Positions 16,735-25,064 of a stretch of DNA of 64,000 nt are shown in pieces (the first letter of the stretch is position 1; every line of letters starts with the position of its first letter). Origin of the DNA: Azospirillum sp. B21 (GTDB lineage Bacteria > Pseudomonadota > Alphaproteobacteria > Azospirillales > Azospirillaceae); NCBI RefSeq assembly GCF_008364825.1, contig NZ_VTTO01000007.1, positions 186,001 through 250,000 on the forward strand, written 5' to 3'. The notes under the pieces are model-generated. The model did not search any database and was not told the DNA's origin. It saw only the letters and a program-made list of their open reading frames with translations. The position numbers and the translations under genes were made by a program.

Positions 16735-18105
16735 ATGGTCGACGCCATCATCATCGGAGCCGGCCAGGCCGGACCGCCGCTTGCACAACGCCTCACCACC
16801 GCCGGCATGACCGTGGCGGTGGTGGAGCGCAAGCTGTTCGGCGGCACCTGCGTCAACACCGGCTGCACCCCGACCAAGACGTTGATCGCCAGCGCCCGCG
16901 TGGCGCAGATGGCCCGGCGCGCCGCCGAATACGGCGTGATGCTGGACGGCCCGGTGCGCATCGACATGGCACGGGTGAAGGCGCGCAAAGATGACGTTTC
17001 CGGCCGGTCGCGCCAGAATGTCGAACGCTGGCTGCGCGGCATGCCCGGCTGCCGGGTTCTGCAGGGCCATGCCCGTTTCGAGTCCGCAAACAGCGTGCGC
17101 GTCGGCGACGAGCTGCTGACGGCGGAGCGCATCTTCCTCAATGTCGGCGCCCGCGCCGCGGTGCCGGACATGCCGGGCGTGCGCGACGTGGAGATCCTGA
17201 CCAGCGGTACGATCCTGGACCTCGACCATGTGCCGCGGCATCTGGTGGTGGTCGGCGGCAGCTACATCGGCCTGGAGTTCGCGCAGATGTACCGCCGCTT
17301 CGGCGCCGAGGTGACCGTGGTGGAGAAGGGGGAGCGGCTGATCTCTCGCGAGGATCCCGACGTGTCCGACGCGATCAGGGAACTGCTGGAAAACGAAGGC
17401 ATCAAGGTCCGCCTGTCGGCCGACTGCATCCGCTTCGCCCCCCATGCCGACGGCGTGGAGGTCGGGGTGAACTGTGCATCCGGCAATCCGTCTGTGGTGG
17501 GAAGCCATGTGCTGCTGGCGGTCGGGCGCAGGCCCAACACCGACGATCTGGGCCTCGACCGGGCCGGCGTGGCGACGGACTCCCGTGGCTACGTCACGGT
17601 GGACGACAGACTGCGCACCAACGTGCCGGGCATCTGGGCGATGGGCGACTGCAACGGGCGCGGCGCCTTCACCCACACCGCTTACAACGACTTCGAGATC
17701 GTCGCGGCGAACCTGCTGGACGACGATCCGCGCAGCGTCGACGACCGCATCCAGGCCTATGCGCTCTATACCGACCCGCCGCTCGCCCGCGTCGGCATGA
17801 CCGACGATGCGGTCCGCCGTTCCGGCCGGCGCGCGCTGGTGGGCCAGCGGCCGATGACCCGCGTCGGGCGTGCGGTCGAAAAGGGCGAGGCGCAGGGTTT
17901 CATGCGGATCACCGTCGATGCCGACAGCAAGGAGATCCTGGGCGCCGCGATCCTCGGCCCCGGCGGCGACGAGGCGATCCACGGCGTGCTGGACATGATG
18001 TACGCCAAGGCGCCCTACCCGACCCTGCAGCGCGCCGTCCACATCCACCCCACCGTCGCCGAACTGCTGCCGACCCTGCTGGGCGAACTGAAGCCGCTGG
18101 ACTGA
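16735..18105 (+). CDS. FAD-dependent pyridine nucleotide-disulfide oxidoreductase, mercuric-reductase-like
   Basis: 456 residues. N-terminal FAD site GAGQAGPPLAQ, redox-active disulfide CVNTGC (in GGTCVNTGCTPTK), central NAD(P) site GGSYIGLEFAQ, second FAD contact WAMGDCNGRG, and C-terminal dimerisation domain with the HIHPT histidine that pairs with the disulfide. It lacks the N-terminal metal-binding domain and C-terminal cysteine pair of true MerA, so a role as a general disulfide/quinone reductase is more likely. It starts 215 bases from, and divergent to, the histidine kinase gene, which may point to regulation by that pair. Confidence 0.9.
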   Translation: MVDAIIIGAGQAGPPLAQRLTTAGMTVAVVERKLFGGTCVNTGCTPTKTLIASARVAQMARRAAEYGVMLDGPVRIDMARVKARKDDVSGRSRQNVERWLRGMPGCRVLQGHARFESANSVRVGDELLTAERIFLNVGARAAVPDMPGVRDVEILTSGTILDLDHVPRHLVVVGGSYIGLEFAQMYRRFGAEVTVVEKGERLISREDPDVSDAIRELLENEGIKVRLSADCIRFAPHADGVEVGVNCASGNPSVVGSHVLLAVGRRPNTDDLGLDRAGVATDSRGYVTVDDRLRTNVPGIWAMGDCNGRGAFTHTAYNDFEIVAANLLDDDPRSVDDRIQAYALYTDPPLARVGMTDDAVRRSGRRALVGQRPMTRVGRAVEKGEAQGFMRITVDADSKEILGAAILGPGGDEAIHGVLDMMYAKAPYPTLQRAVHIHPTVAELLPTLLGELKPLD

Positions 18106-18164
18106 CGGCACAGGGGCGCGCGGCGTTCGTACCTCGACGAACTGCGCTGGCCGCGTACTCCCCC

Positions 18165-19121
18165 TCAGGCGTTCGACGCCCCCGCCATCAGGCAGAGTGC
18201 GGGGGCTTTCGGAATCGCGTCGGCTGCCGTATTGCGCTGCCGCCAGACGCGGGGGGAGACGCCGACGAGGCGGCTGAAGGTGCGGGTGAAATGGCTCTGG
18301 TCGGCGAAGCCGCAGGCCAGCGCCACGTCGGCCAACGTCTGGGATCCGTCGCGCATCAGCGTCTTGGCATGGTCGATCCGCCGCTGCAGCAGCCACTGGT
18401 AGGGGGTGGTGTTGGCGGTACGCCGGAAGGCGCGGACGAAATGGCCGACGGACAGCCGGCATTCGGCGGCGAGGTCGGCCAGCCGGATTTCCCCGTCCAG
18501 GTTGGCCGCGATCATCTCCTTCACCCGTTTTTCCTGCCAGGGCGCCAGCGTACCGCCGCTCCTGACCTCGTTCGTCCGGCCATAGGCGGTGACCAGATGG
18601 GTCGCCAGCGCCGAGCAGAGATGGTCGTGGAACAGCAGGCTGATCCGCTCCGGAAAGGCCAGCGCCGGCAGCATTGCGGAGGCCAATGCGGTGACAGTCG
18701 GGTCCTTCACCGGGCGGCTCGGCTCGATCGCCAGATCCTCCAGCCGGCTGCCGCGGACATCCGGACAGACGCTTTCCAGCAGCGAGCGGGGAAGATGGAA
18801 GGTCAGCGTGTCGAAGGCCGAATGCATGTGGCAGTCGATGGTGCGGCGGTAATCGTGGATGGTGGTCAGCCCCGCTATGTTCGCGGGCTTTTCCACCAGC
18901 ACGCCGTCGACCCGGACTTCGGACTGGAAGTTCGACAGGTGATGGCTCACCAGGAACGCATCCTCGGGCTCTGGACTGCTGAAGCGGCCGATGCCGCCGC
19001 TCTGGCAACGGACCCGCGCGACCCCCACCGTTCCGCGGGGGGACCGAAGGACCAGCACGTCGGGCTTTTCCGGCATCGGGACGTAGCGCAGATGGAGATT
19101 GCTCTGAAAGGCCGTGGCCAT
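18165..19121 (-). CDS. AraC-family transcriptional regulator
   Basis: 318 residues. The C-terminal DNA-binding domain (about 195-300) has two helix-turn-helix units: IRLADLAAECRLSVGHFVRAF and, in the second, LADVALACGFADQSHFTRTF with the family PRVWRQR end. The N-terminal half has no motif I recognise. The GGAGG at 19126-19130 (minus strand) supports the start. The gene converges on the oxidoreductase gene. A palindrome at 19299-19316 lies about 180 bases upstream of the start and could be its own operator. Confidence 0.92.
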   Translation of the reverse strand: MATAFQSNLHLRYVPMPEKPDVLVLRSPRGTVGVARVRCQSGGIGRFSSPEPEDAFLVSHHLSNFQSEVRVDGVLVEKPANIAGLTTIHDYRRTIDCHMHSAFDTLTFHLPRSLLESVCPDVRGSRLEDLAIEPSRPVKDPTVTALASAMLPALAFPERISLLFHDHLCSALATHLVTAYGRTNEVRSGGTLAPWQEKRVKEMIAANLDGEIRLADLAAECRLSVGHFVRAFRRTANTTPYQWLLQRRIDHAKTLMRDGSQTLADVALACGFADQSHFTRTFSRLVGVSPRVWRQRNTAADAIPKAPALCLMAGASNA

Positions 19122-19298
19122 GGGTGCCTCCGTGGGCTTGCGTGCAGGCTGCCGCTTCCGTCATCCGGAAGACCGGCGGGCGAGCCATGTCGGAACGGCC
19201 GGCTTGGCCCCCGACTTGCCTGCACACAGGGTAGGCGCGGCCACATGCCGCACACCACTAGACACAGATAAACCGCGGCAGTGTTTAGGTGGAGTGTC

Positions 19299-19316
19299 CC
19301 TAGACCTTGGTTTAGG
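19299..19316. promoter_or_regulatory. Palindrome upstream of the AraC-type gene
   Basis: CCTAGACCTTGGTTTAGG matches its reverse complement at 14 of 18 positions, and a related TTTAGGT half lies just before it at 19284-19290. It lies in a 317-base region (19122-19438) that holds no gene. Candidate operator for the AraC-type regulator; no other evidence. Confidence 0.3.
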
Positions 19317-19438
19317 TTCTTACCTGTCGGTGCAAGCCATCCGCTGAGACGACACTAAATTAGCAAAGACCGCGCAAGCGTCGTCAAGCGCCCGCCCATG
19401 GCGCGCCGCTGCCGGCGGACGGTTCCGGCCGGCGAACC

Positions 19439-20245
19439 TTACGGCAAGTGGCGGGTCAGCGCGTCGATCACCGTTCCGGGAGCCGACATGTGCGGCAGAT
19501 GCCCTGACGCGTCGAGCACCTCGAAGACGCTGCCGGCCAGATGGTCGCGCAGATACTCCGCCGCTTCCCGGGTGACCGCGGAGTCCTCGCGGGTCTGGAG
19601 GACGACCGCCGGCACCGTCACCTCGGGCAGGCGGCTGCGGAGGTCGCTGTTCAGAACGGTCAACAGAAGCGACAGCGCCATGTCCGGACGCATCGCTCTC
19701 AATGCGGCGACGAATTCCCGCACGGTCGGATCTTCCGCCGGGGCGGACACGATCATTTGTCCGAACTGCGCGGTCCAGCGCAGGTAATCGCGGGTGGCGC
19801 TGTCGATCAGGCCGTCGATGTCCGCACGTTCGAACCCACCGCGATAGGTGCCGATGTTGCGGTAGCAGGCCGATGCCCCCAGGAGGACCAGCTCGCGGAA
19901 CAGGTGGGGGGCCCTGACCGAGGCGAGCGCCACCACCATACCCGCGACCGAATGGCCGACGCAGATGCAGCGCTCCACCTTGACGGCGCCGAGAACCGCG
20001 ACGACGTCGCGGGCATAGGCGTCCAGCGTGCCGTAGTGGGCATGGTCGTAGTGGATCTGGTTGGCCGGCCCGACCCCTGCCAGATCGAACGACAGGATGC
20101 GGTAGCGGTCCTTGAAGGCATCCACGACGTGGCGCCAAGCCGACTGTTCGGTTCCGAAGCCGGGAATGAGGACGAGCGTCTCATCCCCCGATCCGACGAC
20201 GGTGGCATTATGCCGCTCCAGAATGACACTGGCGCTTTCGATCAT
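19439..20245 (-). CDS. Alpha/beta hydrolase, RsbQ-like
   Basis: 268 residues from ATG 20245. Nucleophile serine in GHSVAG, acid in the region VLQTREDSAV and histidine in ASGHLPHMSAP complete a hydrolase triad; GHxPHMSAP is the form seen in RsbQ-like proteins, as is the VLERHNATVVGSGDE start. RsbQ in Bacillus works with a PAS-phosphatase in stress signalling, but related hydrolases in proteobacteria have unknown ligands, and plant strigolactone/karrikin receptors belong to the same group. An in-frame start 23 codons upstream exists; the shorter one matches family length. No partner gene is adjacent. Confidence 0.82.
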   Translation of the reverse strand: MIESASVILERHNATVVGSGDETLVLIPGFGTEQSAWRHVVDAFKDRYRILSFDLAGVGPANQIHYDHAHYGTLDAYARDVVAVLGAVKVERCICVGHSVAGMVVALASVRAPHLFRELVLLGASACYRNIGTYRGGFERADIDGLIDSATRDYLRWTAQFGQMIVSAPAEDPTVREFVAALRAMRPDMALSLLLTVLNSDLRSRLPEVTVPAVVLQTREDSAVTREAAEYLRDHLAGSVFEVLDASGHLPHMSAPGTVIDALTRHLP

Positions 20246-20334
20246 CTTCGGATGCCTGCTCAATACATCAGCATATGCAACCATAATGTGCATCGCACGC
20301 GCAAGCAGGAACATCCGGTCAGGCGGGTTTCACA

Positions 20335-20835
20335 TCATTTCGGCGTCTTCGCAGAAGCCCCTTCATTCTGTGCCGGCTTGGTCGGACGCCGCTTCAGCCA
20401 ATCCTGCAGTTGCGCGACCTCCCTGGTCTGGTCGTCGACGATCTTCTGGGCCAAGGCCCGGAGTTCCGGATCCTTGCCGTATTGCAGTTGGACCTTAGCC
20501 ATGTCGATGGCTCCCCGGTGGTGGGACAGCATCATGCGCGCGAAATCCTGGTCGACATCGCCGGTCATCGGCTTGCGCATCTCGCGGTTCATCTTGCGCA
20601 TGCCGTCCATGTAGGCCTGTGAGGCAGGATCCCGGGTCAGTTGGTCCTGCGGCAGGTGATCGGAGGGCATGGCGTGGCCCTGCATCCGGTCATGCCCCGG
20701 CGTCGAGGCGGAGCCCGGCTGGTTGGCAGGCTGGCCGGAGGACGGATTGGCGGGTTGGGCCAGGGCGGTGCCGGCAATGAGGGCAAGCGCCGCAACGCAT
20801 GGCGCGAGGATGCGGCGGCATCGGGTGGTCGTCAT
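20335..20835 (-). CDS. DUF305 family exported protein
   Basis: 166 residues. A signal peptide (about 1-27, LAPCVAALALIAGTALAQ) is followed by a proline/glutamine-rich linker and a DUF305 four-helix domain with MMLSHHRGAIDMAKVQL, the histidine-rich helix typical of the family. DUF305 proteins are periplasmic and are often linked with copper or other metal handling; the histidines and methionines (MRKMNREMRKPM) fit metal binding but this is unproven. ATG 20835 has a GGGAGAG ribosome site, so a longer upstream start was rejected. Confidence 0.85.
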   Translation of the reverse strand: MTTTRCRRILAPCVAALALIAGTALAQPANPSSGQPANQPGSASTPGHDRMQGHAMPSDHLPQDQLTRDPASQAYMDGMRKMNREMRKPMTGDVDQDFARMMLSHHRGAIDMAKVQLQYGKDPELRALAQKIVDDQTREVAQLQDWLKRRPTKPAQNEGASAKTPK

Positions 20836-20912
20836 GGTCTGCTCTCCCTTGGCATCGACGCCCCCTGTGTGCGAGCGCCTGGAGCAGACAACAGCCCGGC
20901 CCGGCCGGTGGT

Positions 20913-21020
20913 TCACCGCAACAGGTGGCGGCGGACGGCCTCGGCGGCCTGGACCGCCTCCGCTTCCGCCTTCCGGACATGGCGGGTGATGCCGGCGAAG
21001 GAATGGGGAGTATCCGGCAT
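20913..21020 (-). CDS. Putative small protein, 35 residues
   Basis: A 35-codon frame starts 17 bases after the XRE-cupin regulator stop and has a strong ribosome site (GGGGAG, seven bases before ATG). The product is predicted to be one helix rich in alanine, glutamate and arginine (RKAEAEAVQAAEAVRRHLL), with hydrophobic residues spaced for an amphipathic coil. I recognise no family. It may be cotranscribed with the regulator gene. The ribosome site and operon-like spacing are the only evidence that it is real. Confidence 0.45.
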   Translation of the reverse strand: MPDTPHSFAGITRHVRKAEAEAVQAAEAVRRHLLR

Positions 21021-21037
21021 CTGAGATCTCCCCAGGC

Positions 21038-21640
21038 TCAGAGGATGTAGGACATCACGAGATACAGCACCACTTCGCCGTCGCCGGCATTGCGGTAGCG
21101 ATGGGGAACGTCGGCCTCGAACAGGATCGAGTCGCCTTCCTCCAACCAGTGCTCGCCATCGGCAGTGGTGACCTCGACCCGGCCGCGGCCGACCAGGATG
21201 TTCTCGATCGTACCCGGGGAATGGCCGCCGGAGGACTCGTCGGCACCGGGCGACAGGCGAAGCTCATAGAATTCCACCTGCCGCTCTCCCTTGAGCGGGA
21301 ACAGCGCGCGCGAGGTAAAGCGGCCGTCACGGGAGGTCAGGCTGCGTTGCTCGGCCCGCCGGATCACCGTGGTCCCGGCGTCGCCGCCGGTGCTGAGCAG
21401 GCTGGAAAAGGACAGGTCCAGCGCCTTGGCGACAGTCCACAACGTGCCGATGTCGGGGCGGTGGCGTCCTTCCTCGATGGCCGTCAGCAGCGCCGGATCC
21501 GTTCCGGACAACTGCGCCAGCCCATCCACCGACAGGCCCTGGCGCCGGCGGAAGCCGCGCAGATTCTCGCGGATCACGCCGACCAGTTGATCGACCGAGG
21601 TCTGGGGGGAAGCGGGGGCGGCGGTGGTGCCGATCGTCAT
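21038..21640 (-). CDS. XRE-family transcriptional regulator with cupin sensor domain
   Basis: 200 residues. N-terminal helix-turn-helix (about 28-80): RRRQGLSVDGLAQLSGTDPA then TLWTVAKALDLSFSSLL. C-terminal cupin (about 120-195) with IENILVGRGRVEV and LEEGDSILFEADVPHRYRN, typical of small-ligand sensing. Such regulators often control amino-acid, polyamine or transporter genes. ATG 21640 puts the HTH at the usual distance; the longer in-frame start reads through a region containing a clear palindrome (21739-21754). Possible targets are itself and the small ORF downstream. Confidence 0.9.
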   Translation of the reverse strand: MTIGTTAAPASPQTSVDQLVGVIRENLRGFRRRQGLSVDGLAQLSGTDPALLTAIEEGRHRPDIGTLWTVAKALDLSFSSLLSTGGDAGTTVIRRAEQRSLTSRDGRFTSRALFPLKGERQVEFYELRLSPGADESSGGHSPGTIENILVGRGRVEVTTADGEHWLEEGDSILFEADVPHRYRNAGDGEVVLYLVMSYIL

Positions 21641-21738
21641 GGATCCATGCTCCTGCAACAGGAATGACCGGGGCGACGCGGACCGTGCCCTATGGGGGGT
21701 CGGAAGGATTGAACACCAGCAATGCCCACTCATCAAGT

Positions 21739-21754
21739 AGGAATCTATATTCCT
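21739..21754. promoter_or_regulatory. Palindromic operator candidate upstream of the XRE-cupin gene
   Basis: AGGAATCTATATTCCT is a perfect 6-bp inverted repeat with a 4-base centre, about 100 bases upstream of the regulator start, in an AT-richer stretch. A related GGAGAATTTCC follows at 21769-21779. Placement suits autoregulation by the XRE protein. Confidence 0.4.
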
Positions 21755-21819
21755 TTGTGTTATTCTTGGAGAATTTCCTGCGGCATTAGCAAATTGAAAA
21801 TGTTGAAATAGCCCAATAA

Positions 21820-21861
21820 GCAAAAACACCACGCCCGTCCGGGATGGTCGGACGGGCGTGG
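21820..21861 (-). terminator. Rho-independent terminator after the hibernation factor gene
   Basis: On the minus strand a perfect 12-bp GC-rich stem (positions 21850-21861 pairing with 21829-21840, nine-base loop) is followed by a GTGTTTTTG tract. It ends transcription coming from the hibernation factor gene. Confidence 0.85.
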
Positions 21862-21899
21862 CGCTGGGCGGATAGACGCGGAAATGCCGGACTGGGCGC

Positions 21900-22268
21900 T
21901 TACGACAGGGCAGCGTCGGGCGCCGGAGTGTGGGACTTCACCTCGTGCCGGTGCCGCTCGGCGAAGCGTTCAAGGACACGGCGGGCAGCATCGAAGGCAT
22001 CGCGGATGGCCGCGTCTGCGGTTTCGTGACCATGGCCGCCGGACTTGTCGCTATGGACGACCAACTCCTCTCCGGGGACGGTCAGGGCGATCTGGACGGT
22101 GAACTGCTTGCCCTGGTGCTGGTGGCGGTGGGGAACCTCGAAGACCACGCGCTTGGCCAGGATGTGGCCGAAGAAACGGTCGAGCTTTTCGGCATGCTCG
22201 CGGATCAGATGCTCCAGGGCGGGAGACGGGTCGATGTTGCGGAAGGCGATCTGCAACGGTTGACGCAT
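21900..22268 (-). CDS. hpf: Short ribosome hibernation promoting factor, HPF/RaiA family
   Basis: 122 residues, the short form without the C-terminal dimerisation domain. The fold shows QIAFRNIDPSPALEHLIREHAEKLDRF at the start and HVVHSDKSGGHGHETADAAI-type middle segments. Such proteins bind the 30S decoding centre and silence ribosomes under starvation or low energy. AAGGAG lies seven bases before ATG 22268 but only one base before ATG 22274, so 22268 is chosen. The minus-strand TTGACCCAGATTAA about 150 bases upstream suggests FNR/FixK-type oxygen control, and a strong terminator follows. Confidence 0.85.
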   Translation of the reverse strand: MRQPLQIAFRNIDPSPALEHLIREHAEKLDRFFGHILAKRVVFEVPHRHQHQGKQFTVQIALTVPGEELVVHSDKSGGHGHETADAAIRDAFDAARRVLERFAERHRHEVKSHTPAPDAALS

Positions 22269-22412
22269 GTCCATACTCCTTGTTCGGCGCGCGGAATGGA
22301 CCTGAACGGCCTCTCTCCCGCGGGGCCCGGCGCGACCCCCGGTGCCGCTGAAGGGACCCGGAGGTGGCGGGGACTTGATGAGGTCAGGATCGCACACCGG
22401 CAAATTCACGCA

Positions 22413-22426
22413 TTAATCTGGGTCAA
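22413..22426 (-). promoter_or_regulatory. FNR/FixK-like box upstream of hpf
   Basis: Read on the minus strand the site is TTGACCCAGATTAA, matching the TTGAT-N4-ATCAA consensus at all but two of ten fixed positions. It lies about 145 bases before the hibernation factor start. A second FNR-like box lies at 50791-50804. Confidence 0.4.
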
Positions 22427-22478
22427 TGCGGCCTTCGGTTGCCGGATGTAGAATCCCGCCCGTTTTCAGGCCCCGACG

Positions 22479-23555
22479 TCAGACCAAGCCGATCGCATGG
22501 ATCAGGCCCAGGCTGACCGCGCCCAGCATGAGGAGGCAGAGGACGACCGCCGCGGTCACCTGTCCGCCCGCCCGCGCCACCGTTCGCACATCGACTCCCA
22601 GCCCGAGTGCCGCCATCGACACCACGGTCAGCATCGTCGCCGCATGCCCCATCGGCACCAGTGCCGCCTGCGGAATGAGGTCGAGGGAGCGCAAGGCGAT
22701 CATCGCCAGAAAGCCCTGGATGAACCACGGCACCAGATGATGGACCGGCGGTGCGGCCGGACGCGAAGCGCCGGGCACATCCCTGTTCAGCCTCGGTGCC
22801 AGCAGCGACAGCAGCAGGCAGACCGGCCCCAGCATCAGCACGCGCACCAGCTTCACCAGCGTGCCGACCTGCACCGCCGTGGTCCCCAGCGGGGCGGCGG
22901 CGGCAATCACCTGCGGCACGGCATAGACGGTCAGCCCCGCCAGCGCACCATACTGCACTCCGCTGAGATGCAGCCCCAGGCCGATCAGGGGCAGGCCCAG
23001 CACGACGGCCACCCCCAGCACGGCGGTGAAGGCGATGGCGGCGGCGACGTCCTCGCCGTCCGCATCGATCACCGGCGCCACCGCGGCGATGGCCGAATTG
23101 CCGCAGATGGCATTGCCGCAGGCGACCAGCAGCGCCATGCGCGGCGGCAGGCCGAGCAGCCGCCCGATCCCGAACCCCGCCGCCACCGCGACCAGCACCA
23201 CGGCGGCAATGCCCAGCAGAAGCGCCGGTCCCGCCGCCAGGATGGTGGCGGCACTGACCGTGGCGCCGAGCAGCACGACCGCCACCTCCAGCAGGATCTT
23301 GGCCGAAAAAGCGATGCCCGGCCGCCAGAGCGCCGACGGCGCCCACATCGTGCGCAGCGCGGTACCGATCAGGATCGCCAGGACCAGCGCCTCGATCCAC
23401 GGCTCGCCGAACAGCCGCACCTCCCCCCAGACGGCGGCAAAGGCCAGCGCAGTGACCGCGGCGCACAAGGCGATGCCGGGCAGAACAGTGGGAATACGGG
23501 CAAGGACGGGGCGTCCCGGCACCGGCCTTGCGGGTGCCATGGTGTCAGGGAGCAT
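22479..23555 (-). CDS. YeiH family putative sulfate/anion exporter
   Basis: 358 residues with about ten membrane helices. Family stretches include LGATVSAATILAAG, ACGNAICGNSAIAAVAPVI (conserved asparagine-rich helix) and the VPWFIQGFLAMIALRS region near the C-terminus. YeiH-family members are annotated as sulfate exporters or as linked to sulfur compound metabolism, but the substrate is rarely tested. ATG 23555 is preceded by GGAG at nine bases. A perfect palindrome lies in the 116-base upstream gap. Confidence 0.88.
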   Translation of the reverse strand: MLPDTMAPARPVPGRPVLARIPTVLPGIALCAAVTALAFAAVWGEVRLFGEPWIEALVLAILIGTALRTMWAPSALWRPGIAFSAKILLEVAVVLLGATVSAATILAAGPALLLGIAAVVLVAVAAGFGIGRLLGLPPRMALLVACGNAICGNSAIAAVAPVIDADGEDVAAAIAFTAVLGVAVVLGLPLIGLGLHLSGVQYGALAGLTVYAVPQVIAAAAPLGTTAVQVGTLVKLVRVLMLGPVCLLLSLLAPRLNRDVPGASRPAAPPVHHLVPWFIQGFLAMIALRSLDLIPQAALVPMGHAATMLTVVSMAALGLGVDVRTVARAGGQVTAAVVLCLLMLGAVSLGLIHAIGLV

Positions 23556-23621
23556 GGGCGGAGTCTCCAAAGGCGGTGCGGCGGGAGGTGGTGCCACTCC
23601 GATGCAGGGACTATGGAGACC

Positions 23622-23633
23622 GTGATCGATCAC
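23622..23633. promoter_or_regulatory. Palindrome upstream of the YeiH-family gene
   Basis: GTGATCGATCAC is a perfect 12-bp palindrome, and a related TGATGCGTTCGATCA element follows at 23650-23664. They lie 67-110 bases before the YeiH start, suitable for a LysR- or GntR-type regulator. No such regulator gene is adjacent. Confidence 0.35.
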
Positions 23634-23671
23634 ATCCAACGCAAAGACCTGATGCGTTCGATCACTTCAAT

Positions 23672-24889
23672 TTATCGAGCGCTCGCTCGGTCCGGCAGGC
23701 AGTCGTCGAAATCCGGCAGCTGCCACGGACCGCCGAGCGCCGCGTTGCGCAGCAGAAGCACCAGCTCGTCGCGCGAGCGGGTGACGGCGGTGTAGAGCCA
23801 GCGCCAGCGATGTTCCCGGAAGGCGGCGGAATCGTCGACCACCGTGACCGACGGAAATTCCGACCCCTGGGCAGCATGGCAGGTGATCAGCCACGCCCAA
23901 TCATAGACCTGGATGTCCTTGCCCACCCGCGGCTGGACCATGCCCTCGGTATAATGGGCCTGGAACATCCAGGGATGAATCATCAGCTTGCCGCGGGACC
24001 GCACCTCGTCCTCCATCTGCACGCCCAGCGACCACAGGCCGGCATCGCGGCCCTGGGCCTCGGCTGCCGGGCGGGTCAGCGAACCGATCATGCCGTTGTA
24101 GAGCCCCTCGTCCTTCTGGTTGCGCCGGCAAATGACGCGCTCCCCCGTCTGCGGCATCACCGATTCATGGCCGAGCAGCGAGCGCATCCGCTTGGTGTAG
24201 GTGGTGCGGACGCGGTGGGTGCCGCAGATCGCCTGCGACGAGGGGCGCATCACCAGGGACTGGGTGCTGCGCTCCAGCGGCAGGACATGGACCTTGCCGA
24301 CGGCGCCGAAGCGGCGCGGCATCTCCTGCCGGCGCAGCAGGTGGGCGAGCCGGATGACCGGGCTTTCCCGCGCGGTGCGGTGCGGCTCGGTCAGGCGGAA
24401 ATCGGGCTCGCCGCTGGTGAACAGGCCCTGGCCGGAGACTGGCGGCAGCTGATAGTCGTCGGCGATCACCAGGATCTTCTTTTCCGTCCGCAGAAGGTCG
24501 CGGGCCACGTCGTCGCCGATCATCGACCCTTCGTCGCAGACGATCAGGTCGGCATCGGCCATCGGGCCGTCGCTGCGGCGGGCGAAGAACAGCTCGCCGG
24601 TGTCGCCGTCCTTGCGCGGGGCGTAGAGCAGCGAGTGCAGGGTCGCCGCCCCTTCGATCCCCTTCTGGCGCAGGACCTGCGCGGCCTTGCCGGTCGGCGC
24701 GCCGACCACATAATCGGTCAGCCGACGGCGGTCCTGCAGATGTTCCAGCACGAAGGCGGTGGTCTTGCTCTTCCCCGTTCCCGCCTCTCCGGCAAGCCAG
24801 AAGACCTGCGGCGCCTGGTCGTCCGTGTACCATGCATCGATCGCCTGGATCGCGCGGTGCTGCTCGTCTGTCGGCGTATCGGATTGCAT
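23672..24889 (-). CDS. Superfamily 1 DNA helicase, Dda/RecD-like
   Basis: 405 residues from ATG 24889. Helicase motifs in order: Walker A GEAGTGKSKT (about 33-42), Walker B LIVCDEGSM, motif III VIADDYQLPPVSG, a motif V-like ITCHAAQGSEFPSVTVV and motif VI WLYTAVTRSRDELVLLL. The compact size and the DDYQLPP form are like phage T4 Dda and small RecD2-type 5'-3' helicases, not full RecD. A phage-derived or accessory repair role is possible; no phage genes are near. The upstream in-frame start adds 59 residues without motif content. Confidence 0.88.
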   Translation of the reverse strand: MQSDTPTDEQHRAIQAIDAWYTDDQAPQVFWLAGEAGTGKSKTTAFVLEHLQDRRRLTDYVVGAPTGKAAQVLRQKGIEGAATLHSLLYAPRKDGDTGELFFARRSDGPMADADLIVCDEGSMIGDDVARDLLRTEKKILVIADDYQLPPVSGQGLFTSGEPDFRLTEPHRTARESPVIRLAHLLRRQEMPRRFGAVGKVHVLPLERSTQSLVMRPSSQAICGTHRVRTTYTKRMRSLLGHESVMPQTGERVICRRNQKDEGLYNGMIGSLTRPAAEAQGRDAGLWSLGVQMEDEVRSRGKLMIHPWMFQAHYTEGMVQPRVGKDIQVYDWAWLITCHAAQGSEFPSVTVVDDSAAFREHRWRWLYTAVTRSRDELVLLLRNAALGGPWQLPDFDDCLPDRASAR

Positions 24890-25064
24890 TGGGTCCAAAC
24901 CGGGATCAAACCATGAATCAAGGCGGCACAGTAGCCTGCCCGGCCGTCCGCGGTCCAGTGACGATCCGCCTTGATGCCGATTTGCAGCACACCCTTTCAA
25001 GCGTGAACCCGACTGCGTACATGGTGTGTCCGCCCTCGCCGCCACTGAAGAGGATCCGTCCCGC

